From NCBI GenBank assembly GCA_022360735.1, contig JAKSCF010000744.1, forward strand, positions 1 through 11,831: DNA of 11,831 bases, written 5' to 3'. Under the pieces are notes generated by a model, which saw only the letters and a program-made list of their open reading frames with translations, had not been told where the DNA came from and did not search any database. The position numbers were made by a program, and so were the translations under genes. Within the stretch, counting starts at the first letter, position 1, and the number at the start of each line of letters is the position of its first letter. Origin of the DNA: Clostridia bacterium. GTDB taxonomy: Bacteria > Bacillota_A > Clostridia > Peptostreptococcales > JAAYPU01. This document shows positions 6,558 through 11,831 of this stretch, piece by piece.

Positions 6558-7286
6558 TTATAAAAATCCATCATATCTTTTTTTAACAACTGCCGAAAAC
6601 ACATAATCAATCATTGTAATAAAATCAAATACAGGAAGTCCTGTCGCATCTTGTACTGCCTTACCATAAGGCGGTAACATGCTGCATTCAAGTAAAATTG
6701 CCTTAATATTAGGATTCTCTTCTATCATTTCTTTAGCTGCAGTCACTACCTCTCCTTCAATTAACTCAGTGTCCAGTACGCCGCTCTCTTCAATACCAAA
6801 TTTTTTAAAATGCTCCGTATCCTCTAATCCCTTAACAATAAAATCTGATTTATCAGCATTCACTGCATTGAAAAACGTTTCATCCAGGCTGCTGCCTACA
6901 GCACTAATAACACCCACTTTGTTACCTTTTCCAACGATGGTTGAAATAAAGGAACCTTGAAGTAAACTGGATAAGAAAACCGGTACATCCAGTGCGTCCG
7001 CTATTTCCTTTTGAAATAATGCAAAAAAGCCACAATCTGCTGTAACCCCACGGACACCGTCTTTTTCAAGTTCTTTTGCAGCCTTTATGAGAATATCTAA
7101 AGCCGTTTTATCTTTATTTAGTAGTCTGTCAAATGTTAATCCTTCTACTAATTTGTATCTAACTGGGTAGTGATAAGTCGAAGCATTTCCTACATCACCC
7201 GGTATAAAAGGAGCAACAAAGTCTAATAGTAGTATCCCTATTGCCTCGCCATAATTCATTTGTCCTTTTTTTGCTTTATAAATCAT
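6558..7286 (-). CDS. Aspartate/glutamate racemase family protein (Asp/Glu/hydantoin racemase fold)
   Basis: A 242-residue cytosolic protein; AGGAGA lies 7 nt upstream of the ATG. It has the two-cysteine layout of the Asp/Glu racemase superfamily: TADCGFF (82-88, Cys85) and LLECSMLPPYG (198-208, Cys201), each after a hydrophobic strand, with a central KVGVISAVGSS strand-loop at 123-133. Members of this superfamily racemise amino acids or hydantoins, isomerise maleate or decarboxylate arylmalonates, using one or both cysteines as acid/base. The N-terminus contains a Y-G-E-A-I-G-I-L-L-L-D strand after a basic stretch. It lies between the transporter and the dehydratase, so it probably acts on the imported compound or a derivative. 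The exact reaction is not assignable. Confidence 0.8.
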   Translation of the reverse strand: MIYKAKKGQMNYGEAIGILLLDFVAPFIPGDVGNASTYHYPVRYKLVEGLTFDRLLNKDKTALDILIKAAKELEKDGVRGVTADCGFFALFQKEIADALDVPVFLSSLLQGSFISTIVGKGNKVGVISAVGSSLDETFFNAVNADKSDFIVKGLEDTEHFKKFGIEESGVLDTELIEGEVVTAAKEMIEENPNIKAILLECSMLPPYGKAVQDATGLPVFDFITMIDYVFSAVVKKRYDGFL

Positions 7287-7301
7287 GTTTTAATCTCCTA
7301 T

Positions 7302-7378
7302 CTTTAATAATGGTTGAACAGTGGTTGAACAATTGTTACACTACCGCTTAACTATTGTTACACTACCGTTTATAATAA
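7302..7378 (-). repeat. Array of about seven degenerate 11-bp repeats
   Basis: Read on the plus strand from 7302 in steps of 11, the units begin CTTTAATAATG, GTTGAACAGTG, GTTGAACAATT, GTTACACTACC, GCTTAACTATT, GTTACACTACC and GTTTATAATAA. Most share GTT at the start and A or C at position 5. Units 4 and 6 are identical, and units 2 and 3 agree at 9 of 11 positions. The array fills the space between the dctP-like stop and the racemase ribosome site. The 11-bp period is close to one DNA helical turn, so a row of protein sites on one face of the DNA is plausible; repeated RNA-binding sites in the racemase leader are the alternative. Confidence 0.65.
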
Positions 7379-7384
7379 AATCAA

Positions 7385-7421
7385 GAAAAGATTATTTAGC
7401 TTATGAACCAAATAACCTTTC
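7385..7421 (-). terminator. Terminator-like hairpin after the TRAP binding-protein gene
   Basis: On the minus strand GAAAGGTTATTT pairs with AAATAATCTTTTC (one G-U pair and one bulge) around a 12-nt loop, starting about 25 nt after the stop codon at 7446. It is followed by TTGATTTTATT. The stem is AT-rich, so partial termination is likely. This would leave the transporter genes more abundant than the downstream enzymes. Confidence 0.45.
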
Positions 7422-7445
7422 CCCACTGATTAGGCTGATGACTGC

Positions 7446-8513
7446 TTACTTATAATTGTCAATTTCCTCATAATATAAATCAAGTAAATCGCCGGCACGG
7501 TCACCGCCTTCTTTTCTATATCTATCATATACGGATTGACTTAAATCAAAGAATGTTTGTCTCTGCTCGTCTGTAATGTGAACGATTTCTATTAGATCTT
7601 CACTTTCCCATCTGTCTAAGATTTCTTGATCTGTTTTAGAAAGACCGGCAGTATATCTTTCATTGACTTCTTTATCCACATCAATGATGAGTTGTTGAGT
7701 TTCTGCATCAAGGGATTCCCATAGATCTTTGTTAATAACAAAAGTAAAGTTGTAAATATCTGAGTTTGCAAATGTGGCGTAGTCACATACTTCATAAAAC
7801 TTCATATTATCAACAGCAACCAATGGATTGGTTTGTCCATCTACCATGTTAAGTTGTAAAGCTGAATATACTTCTGCATAAGGAATTGGGGTTGCACTTG
7901 CACCATATGCTTCAAAACTTGCGGCAATAATTGGCGCAGTCATGGTTCTCATTTTAAATCCGACAAAATCCTCTGGCGTTTGTAAAGGTCTATTACCGGT
8001 CCATACAAAGTATCCCTGCGGTGCCCATCTAATAACCTTTAGATTTTTCTCATAATGCAGCTCATTCATAAGCTTCATCGTATTACTATTATCAAAGAAG
8101 TCTTGAGTCTTTGTAAGGTCATCGGGAAGCAAGAAATGTAATAGCATTAAATTAGCTTCTTTTAAGAAAGCACCCATAGTTCCGGGATCTGTTATTCCTA
8201 ACTGTACACCACCATTTTGAATCAACTCGGTTCCTACCATTGCATCGCCAAGTTGTCCAACCGGATAAACCTCTATTTGTATTAGTCCATCTGTTCTTTC
8301 TTCAATGATTTCTTTAAAATATTGTGCATAGATATCTTGATAGTCTCCGGGGTATTCTTGATGAACATATTTCCAAACTACAGGTTCTGCTGCTTGCTCT
8401 TGACCACTTTCAGCAGGCTCTTCTTCTTCAACAGCTCCGCCGCCGCATCCTGCTAAAACCATTACAGCCATTAAAAATATAAGTAATAACGATAATACTT
8501 TTTTAATTTTCAT
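7446..8513 (-). CDS. dctP: TRAP transporter solute-binding lipoprotein (DctP family)
   Basis: A 355-residue extracytoplasmic binding protein anchored as a lipoprotein: a basic, hydrophobic signal peptide ends in LAGC, with Cys23 the lipidated residue, followed by a Glu-rich linker (about 28-45). The mature part has the DctP fold. GFKMR (186-190) puts Arg190 at the position of the carboxylate-binding Arg of SiaP, and the P-Y-A-E-V-Y-S-A-L-Q helix and MVDGQTNPL (224-232) follow in the usual order. GGAGGAGGG lies 9 nt before the ATG. The conserved arginine predicts an organic acid ligand, driven by a Na+ gradient through the two membrane subunits encoded just upstream. The ligand cannot be named; the enzymes downstream suggest a hydroxylated or amino/imino acid. 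Confidence 0.93.
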   Translation of the reverse strand: MKIKKVLSLLLIFLMAVMVLAGCGGGAVEEEEPAESGQEQAAEPVVWKYVHQEYPGDYQDIYAQYFKEIIEERTDGLIQIEVYPVGQLGDAMVGTELIQNGGVQLGITDPGTMGAFLKEANLMLLHFLLPDDLTKTQDFFDNSNTMKLMNELHYEKNLKVIRWAPQGYFVWTGNRPLQTPEDFVGFKMRTMTAPIIAASFEAYGASATPIPYAEVYSALQLNMVDGQTNPLVAVDNMKFYEVCDYATFANSDIYNFTFVINKDLWESLDAETQQLIIDVDKEVNERYTAGLSKTDQEILDRWESEDLIEIVHITDEQRQTFFDLSQSVYDRYRKEGGDRAGDLLDLYYEEIDNYK

Positions 8514-8545
8514 TATTAAATTCCCTCCTCCTTTAATATATCCTT

Positions 8546-8579
8546 AACATGACAACTCAATCATTTAGTTATCCATGTT
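8546..8579 (-). other. Stem-loop between dctM-like and dctP-like genes
   Basis: AACATG (8546-8551) pairs with CATGTT (8574-8579), and AACT with AGTT inside, separated by a small internal loop; the apex is CAATCATTT. It covers the last base of the dctM-like stop codon and precedes the dctP ribosome site. Without a U-tract, it is more likely an mRNA-stabilising or processing element than a terminator; binding proteins are often made in excess of their permeases. Confidence 0.35.
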
Positions 8580-9865
8580 TAAAAGGCAAGATTTCTAAAG
8601 AACAATGCGATCTCCGGTACAAAGATCATGAGCAACGATGCAAATACAAATATGATCAGGTACGGTAATAATCCCTGTACAACCGTTTTAAATGATTGGT
8701 CAAATATTGCTGAAGCCGTAAATATGTTACAGCCAAAAGGCGGTGTGACTGCACCAACTGCAGCTTGAAGTGTAACAATCATCCCTAAATGTATTGGATC
8801 AACACCTGCTTCAAGTGCAACAGGGAAAAATATTGGTGTTAGTATTAATATAACCGGTATAGAATCAACAAACATACAGGCCAAGAAGAAGAACCCACTG
8901 ACTGTTAGCAGCACGACTATGGCACTGGGATCTGTTCCAAGCAAAGCTTTGATCATGGTCTGCGGGATAGATGCAAAGGTGATGACCCATGAAAAGGCAG
9001 CCCCTGCAGATAGTAATATAAATACCGTTCCGGTAACCACACCTGTTGAAAAAGCAATATCTACCAAATCTTTCCACGATACAGTTTTGTATATGAACTT
9101 TTCTACCACAACAGCATAAATAACAGATACTGCTGCTGCTTCGGTGGGGCTAAAAATACCCGTATATATTCCCCCTAATATCAGTACCGGAAATCCCAGA
9201 GGTATGGCGGCTTCCTTAAACTTTTTACCTCTTTCACCCCATGTCATTTTTTCAGTGGGAGTTATGCCTTTAACACCGGCAATAAAAAATTCATAAATAG
9301 CAAACAAGGCAAACAACACTAATCCGGGTCCAATCCCTGCTATAAACATTTCCGCAACGGATACGCCTGTTAATACGGAATACATGATCATAGCAATACT
9401 GGGTGGAATCAATAACGCAATATTAGCAGCGGACATTAAAAGTCCGATAGAATGAGACGTAGAATAGTTTAACCCTTCTAATTGACGACGCATTGGTCGA
9501 CCTATGGCAACTAAAGTCGCTTGAGTCGATCCGGATATAGCGCCAAATATAGTACATGTCCCGGCAGTCGTGATGGCCATACCCCCTCTTACATGCCCTA
9601 CAAGACTTCCAACAAAATTAAGCAGCCTTTGAGCAGTTTGACCGGCGCTCATGATCTCAGCTGCATATATAAACATAGGCACAGCAAGTAAAACAAATGA
9701 ATTTACCCCTGCTGTAAATTGAGATACAATATTGGTTAATTCAAAATTAGGATAATATTTCATCATTACTGCAAAGGGCCCTACAATCATACCTAAAAAC
9801 ATAGGCAAGGCAAGAATTAAAAAACCAAACATAGCGACTAGTAATAATATAATCATTGCATGCAA
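8579..9865 (-). CDS. dctM: TRAP transporter large permease subunit (DctM family)
   Basis: A 428-residue polytopic membrane protein, standard DctM length, with about 12 hydrophobic segments. It forms the Na+-coupled translocation channel of the TRAP system. Family signatures are FGAISGSTQAT (about 107-117), GGIYTGIFSPTEAAAV (about 232-247) and TPPFGCNIFTASAI near 374-387. The ATG at 9865 has AAAGGA 5 nt upstream; a second in-frame ATG three codons later is too far from that site. The gene lies 23 bp after the small permease gene and 65 bp before the binding-protein gene, an intact Q-M-P operon. Confidence 0.94.
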   Translation of the reverse strand: MHAMIILLLVAMFGFLILALPMFLGMIVGPFAVMMKYYPNFELTNIVSQFTAGVNSFVLLAVPMFIYAAEIMSAGQTAQRLLNFVGSLVGHVRGGMAITTAGTCTIFGAISGSTQATLVAIGRPMRRQLEGLNYSTSHSIGLLMSAANIALLIPPSIAMIMYSVLTGVSVAEMFIAGIGPGLVLFALFAIYEFFIAGVKGITPTEKMTWGERGKKFKEAAIPLGFPVLILGGIYTGIFSPTEAAAVSVIYAVVVEKFIYKTVSWKDLVDIAFSTGVVTGTVFILLSAGAAFSWVITFASIPQTMIKALLGTDPSAIVVLLTVSGFFFLACMFVDSIPVILILTPIFFPVALEAGVDPIHLGMIVTLQAAVGAVTPPFGCNIFTASAIFDQSFKTVVQGLLPYLIIFVFASLLMIFVPEIALFFRNLAF

Positions 9866-9888
9866 ATCCTTTCTATCATTTTTATTTT

Positions 9889-10428
9889 TTATAAAGTAAT
9901 GTCGGCATCAGAGCTTCCGTAGGTTTGCTCCGAACCCATATAAATTCTATCTTTATACTTAATATTTAAAACAAAAGTGATAGCATATTGAATAGCCGAT
10001 AGGAAAAACCCTGCAGGCATTACTATGATCGTCCACCATGCCGGTATGGATAATGCAGGTGTAATTCTACCCAATGCCTTTACATCCATAACATAATTCC
10101 AGGTTAATCTTGCTATTGCAAGCAGGCATATCGCACTTACTATTGCGTTAATAATCATCATTGCCTTCTTAAATCTATGAGGAACCATATCTAAGACAGC
10201 TGTCATTGTAATATGCTTTCCGGTTCGTGCAGCATAACTTACCGTCATAAAGGTTACCCCGAAGAGTAAGAAAATACTTGTTTCCTCTGCTGCTTTCCAG
10301 CTGTAATTAAAAAACTGTCGTGTTATGACATTGCTAATCAATATTAGGGATATAAATATAATTCCATATGCAATAATTATTCTTTCCATTTTTTTAATGA
10401 ATTGATTAAGCTTTTTTAAAAAATTCAA
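9889..10428 (-). CDS. dctQ: TRAP transporter small permease subunit (DctQ family), probable TTG start
   Basis: From the TTG at 10428 the product has 179 residues and four predicted transmembrane helices (about 17-36, 47-66, 88-108, 128-153). The motif around R37 with W44 and Glu48-Glu49 is the usual R-x-x-F ... W-x-x-E-E of DctQ. The longer frame from ATG 10470 encodes a basic, atypical N-terminus, and its codons 9-11 carry AAAAGGAG (10440-10447), which sits 10 nt before the TTG, so TTG is preferred. DctQ pairs with DctM and is needed for transport. This is the first gene of the leftward block. Confidence 0.9.
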   Translation of the reverse strand: MNFLKKLNQFIKKMERIIIAYGIIFISLILISNVITRQFFNYSWKAAEETSIFLLFGVTFMTVSYAARTGKHITMTAVLDMVPHRFKKAMMIINAIVSAICLLAIARLTWNYVMDVKALGRITPALSIPAWWTIIVMPAGFFLSAIQYAITFVLNIKYKDRIYMGSEQTYGSSDADITL

Positions 10429-10825
10429 ACGATTATACACTCCTTTTCTTCTGTTACCTATACACCTCAATCAAGTAAGCAATTTCAATATATTCAGAAT
10501 ATTTAAGTGGTTACACCATACTATTCGTAGTTATATAAGCGGTTTAAAATTAAGTTTGATTCTTATAAACGTGTGGATTCATGTGGTATTTGACTTTCAA
10601 TTAATTTTTATTAGGAAATTACGAATAGATTATTTTAATAGACATTTTATGATATTGAAATTAGTTAAACAGTTCTTACTTTCACAATTTTTATTATTAT
10701 CTCAAAATTCATTTAATTTAGCTATCCCTCATTGTAACTATTTATTCCCCCTCTAAAGTACTACCACATCCATTTTAGGTGCAATTGTTTTACGCTTATG
10801 CCAAGCCAAATACGTGAACTATGGC

Positions 10826-10855
10826 AAAAAATAAAATAAAGGGATACCCCTTTAT
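10826..10855 (-). terminator. Intrinsic terminator in the leader upstream of the TRAP operon
   Basis: On the minus strand ATAAAGGG and CCCTTTAT form an 8-bp stem with a 4-nt loop (10836-10855), followed directly by TTTTATTTTTT. This is a textbook U-tract for leftward transcription only; the plus strand has no T-run after the stem. It lies about 40 nt downstream of the start predicted from the leftward sigma-A promoter and nearly 400 nt before the dctQ start. Confidence 0.75.
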
Positions 10856-10893
10856 CCACAATAAGTTTATTAATAAAAATAGCTTGTCCTTTA
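10826..10893 (-). ncRNA. Candidate short terminated RNA (attenuated leader or small RNA)
   Basis: The interval runs from the start expected about 7 nt after the TAAAAT box (near 10893) to the end of the terminator U-tract, giving an RNA of about 65-70 nt. An AAAGG near its 5' end could pair with the CCTTT arm of the terminator as an anti-terminator, but only over 5 bp. No known riboswitch pattern was recognised and no leader peptide is clear. It is inferred solely from promoter and terminator signals. Confidence 0.35.
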
Positions 10894-10899
10894 GAGAAT

Positions 10900-10928
10900 A
10901 TTTTATCAAAAAAAATGGCATGTTTCAA
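10900..10928 (-). promoter_or_regulatory. Sigma-A-type promoter, leftward
   Basis: On the minus strand TTGAAA (10923-10928) and TAAAAT (10900-10905) are separated by exactly 17 nt, with a T-rich spacer. The -35 matches at 5 of 6 positions and the -10 at 5 of 6. It is the best leftward promoter upstream of the TRAP genes, and it lies back to back with the promoter of the divergent regulator gene. Confidence 0.65.
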
Positions 10929-10959
10929 CGAATTCGGATTCAACTCACACACCTTTAAG

Positions 10960-10988
10960 TTGAAAAATAGCTCTTTATGCAGTATAAT
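10960..10988 (+). promoter_or_regulatory. Sigma-A-type promoter of the divergent regulator gene
   Basis: TTGAAA (10960-10965), a 17-nt spacer and a perfect TATAAT (10983-10988) lie 57 nt before the start codon at 11046. The -35 hexamers of this and the leftward promoter are mirror images, TTTCAAC ... GTTGAAA, 29 nt apart, so one regulator could control both. Confidence 0.75.
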
Positions 10989-11045
10989 TAATGGTATTAC
11001 ATTTTTAAGTGTTTTAAATATTAGTGATTAAGGATGTGAATATTT

Positions 11046-11831
11046 ATGAACAACTTATTAAATGATAACGACTATAAAAAATTAACTGAATTTAATTTAT
11101 TACTTAGAAAAAGTAAATCTCATGATTTCGAGTATTATGTCCTCAGCTTATTGAATGATATTTTTGACTTCAATTTCAGTACTTTCTTTACCTATTCCGA
11201 CAGCGGCTTTGTAGAAGACGTTGTGGGCTATAATGTTACAGATAGTTTAATTCAAGACTATATCAATTTTTATCAAAAAAAGGATCTTATTATTGAGTAT
11301 TTAAATAAACACCAGTATACGAATCAAACCGAGCAAATCATTGTTTTAACAGACATTTATGAAGAAGGCGGCTACAAAAATATTGAATACTATGATTTTT
11401 TAATCAATAATGATTTATATTATAATATGGCTCTAATCATCAATCCAAGAGGTGACGGCATAAGGATTTTACGCAAGAAAGAAAAAGGAAAATTCACCGA
11501 TAGAGAACGTCAAATCGCTCATTATATTTGTGAAATTTTCTCCAGTCAATATCAAATCATACAAGAAAATCGTAAGCTAAAGGATGAAATTGAGCTGTTT
11601 AATAAGAGCAAAGAAAATATGCATTTTGGTTTTATGATCTTCGATAAAGATTTAAAGCTCATTAATCTGAACAAATTAGCTCTGAAATACAGCTTTGCTA
11701 TCACAGGCAAATATATGGTAGACAGTTTAATCGATGAGTTTAAAAAAATAATTAATGAAGAAATTAAAGAAGAGTTTTTTATCAACCCCACCAATTCATC
11801 TATTTATAAATCCATCAAATCATATATTTTA
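11046..11831 (+). CDS. Putative sensory transcriptional regulator (partial, C-terminus beyond right edge)
   Basis: An open frame of 262 codons runs from ATG 11046 to the right edge without a stop. AAGGA (11030-11034) lies 11 nt upstream and a strong promoter precedes it. No signal peptide or membrane segment is present. Residues 1 to about 165 look like a GAF-type sensory domain: alternating hydrophobic strands, an F-F-x-Y stretch near 47-49, and a late FTDRERQIAHYI helix that is usual at the end of such domains. A coiled linker (about 165-190, Q-E-N-R-K-L-K-D-E-I-E-L) leads into a PAS-like segment, FGFMIFDKDLKLINLNKLAL near 194-213. The DNA-binding part is not in the window, so it may be a LuxR-type regulator or an AcoR-like sigma-54 activator; a sigma-54 promoter in the window makes the latter worth checking. 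The divergent position beside the transporter suggests it senses the substrate. Confidence 0.6.
   Translation, partial: MNNLLNDNDYKKLTEFNLLLRKSKSHDFEYYVLSLLNDIFDFNFSTFFTYSDSGFVEDVVGYNVTDSLIQDYINFYQKKDLIIEYLNKHQYTNQTEQIIVLTDIYEEGGYKNIEYYDFLINNDLYYNMALIINPRGDGIRILRKKEKGKFTDRERQIAHYICEIFSSQYQIIQENRKLKDEIELFNKSKENMHFGFMIFDKDLKLINLNKLALKYSFAITGKYMVDSLIDEFKKIINEEIKEEFFINPTNSSIYKSIKSYIL

Larger units (their letters stand above)
10429..10899. other. Long non-coding, AT-rich region upstream of the TRAP operon
   Basis: I see no convincing gene here. Open frames of 63-66 codons exist but have no ribosome site or recognisable domain. The region holds a terminator facing left (10826-10855). It also has a 13-bp palindrome ATATTCAGAATAT (10490-10502). 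A 9-bp inverted repeat CTATTCGTA (10521-10529) / TACGAATAG (10620-10628) is present. There is also a weak -24/-12-like match on the minus strand (10793-10809: TTGGC and GC 10 nt apart, but AA in place of TT). No clear sigma-A promoter was found between 10429 and 10800. Confidence 0.6.

Noticed and set aside
7326..7341. Possible catabolite-repression (cre) site TGAACAATTGTTACA
   Set aside because: Lacks the central CG and has the wrong length; better explained as part of the 11-bp repeat array.
7332..7368. Two 15-nt direct repeats 22 bp apart as a mini CRISPR
   Set aside because: Repeats too short, spacer only 7 nt, no cas genes; they are two identical units of the 11-bp array.
8865..9077. 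70-codon minus-strand frame inside the large permease gene
   Set aside because: Out-of-frame shadow of dctM with no independent start signals.
10793..10809. Weak sigma-54-like match upstream of the TRAP operon
   Set aside because: GG-N10-GC spacing holds and TTGGC is good, but the -12 box has AAGCG instead of TTGCW; too degenerate to claim.
10556..10952. Small open frames upstream of dctQ (plus 10556-10756, minus 10761-10952)
   Set aside because: No ribosome sites, no recognisable domains, composition of AT-rich spacer; the minus one is crossed by an intrinsic terminator.
11552..11794. 80-codon minus-strand frame at the right end
   Set aside because: Antisense shadow of the partial regulator gene, which has a promoter, ribosome site and domain-like pattern.

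Overview
The window looks like a piece of a low-GC Gram-positive anaerobe, probably a Clostridia-type Firmicute. This rests on the AT-rich sequence, strong GGAGG-type ribosome binding sites, TTG starts placed behind good Shine-Dalgarno sites, a lipoprotein-type binding protein and sigma-A-like promoters. No genus can be assigned from the sequence alone.

Layout. Ten genes and one partial gene are transcribed leftward (minus strand), and one partial regulator gene at the right end is transcribed rightward. In transcription order the minus-strand genes form two blocks. Block 1 (10428 to 3779) is an uptake and first-enzyme block: a complete tripartite TRAP carboxylate transporter (small permease 9889-10428, large permease 8579-9865, lipoprotein binding protein 7446-8513), then an Asp/Glu-racemase-family protein (6558-7286), an IlvD/Edd-type dehydratase (4805-6448) and a proline-racemase-superfamily enzyme (3779-4786). 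Block 2 (3515 to the left edge) starts at a well-formed -24/-12 (sigma-54) promoter. It encodes a DUF6506-like small protein (3207-3515), a Lin0512-like small protein (2785-3168), the alpha and beta subunits of a thiamine-diphosphate 2-oxoacid/acetoin dehydrogenase E1 (1782-2768 and 799-1785) and an AcoX-like kinase-fold protein cut by the left edge (1-749). No E2 or E3 gene is inside the window; they may lie beyond the left edge.

How the genes may work together (inference). The TRAP system imports an organic acid. The three enzymes of block 1 racemise, epimerise or dehydrate it, and the dehydrogenase of block 2 cleaves a resulting 2-oxo or hydroxyketone compound to an acyl-CoA. I do not recognise this exact set as a described pathway. 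The dehydratase has an altered metal-site pattern (CDN instead of CDK) and the proline-racemase-like protein has Ser in place of the first catalytic Cys, so the substrates are probably not dihydroxyisovalerate or proline.

Regulatory DNA is rich. Besides the sigma-54 promoter there is a second, weaker -24/-12 match upstream of the dehydratase. There are TTCCCA/TGGGAA repeats at the distance expected for an activator site. An array of about seven 11-bp units lies between the binding-protein gene and the racemase gene. Upstream of the transporter is a 617-bp non-coding region with two divergent sigma-A-like promoters; the leftward one runs within about 40-70 nt into an intrinsic terminator, which suggests an attenuated leader or a small RNA. 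The divergent gene (11046 to the right edge) encodes an N-terminal sensory region, is cut before any DNA-binding domain, and is the likely local regulator.
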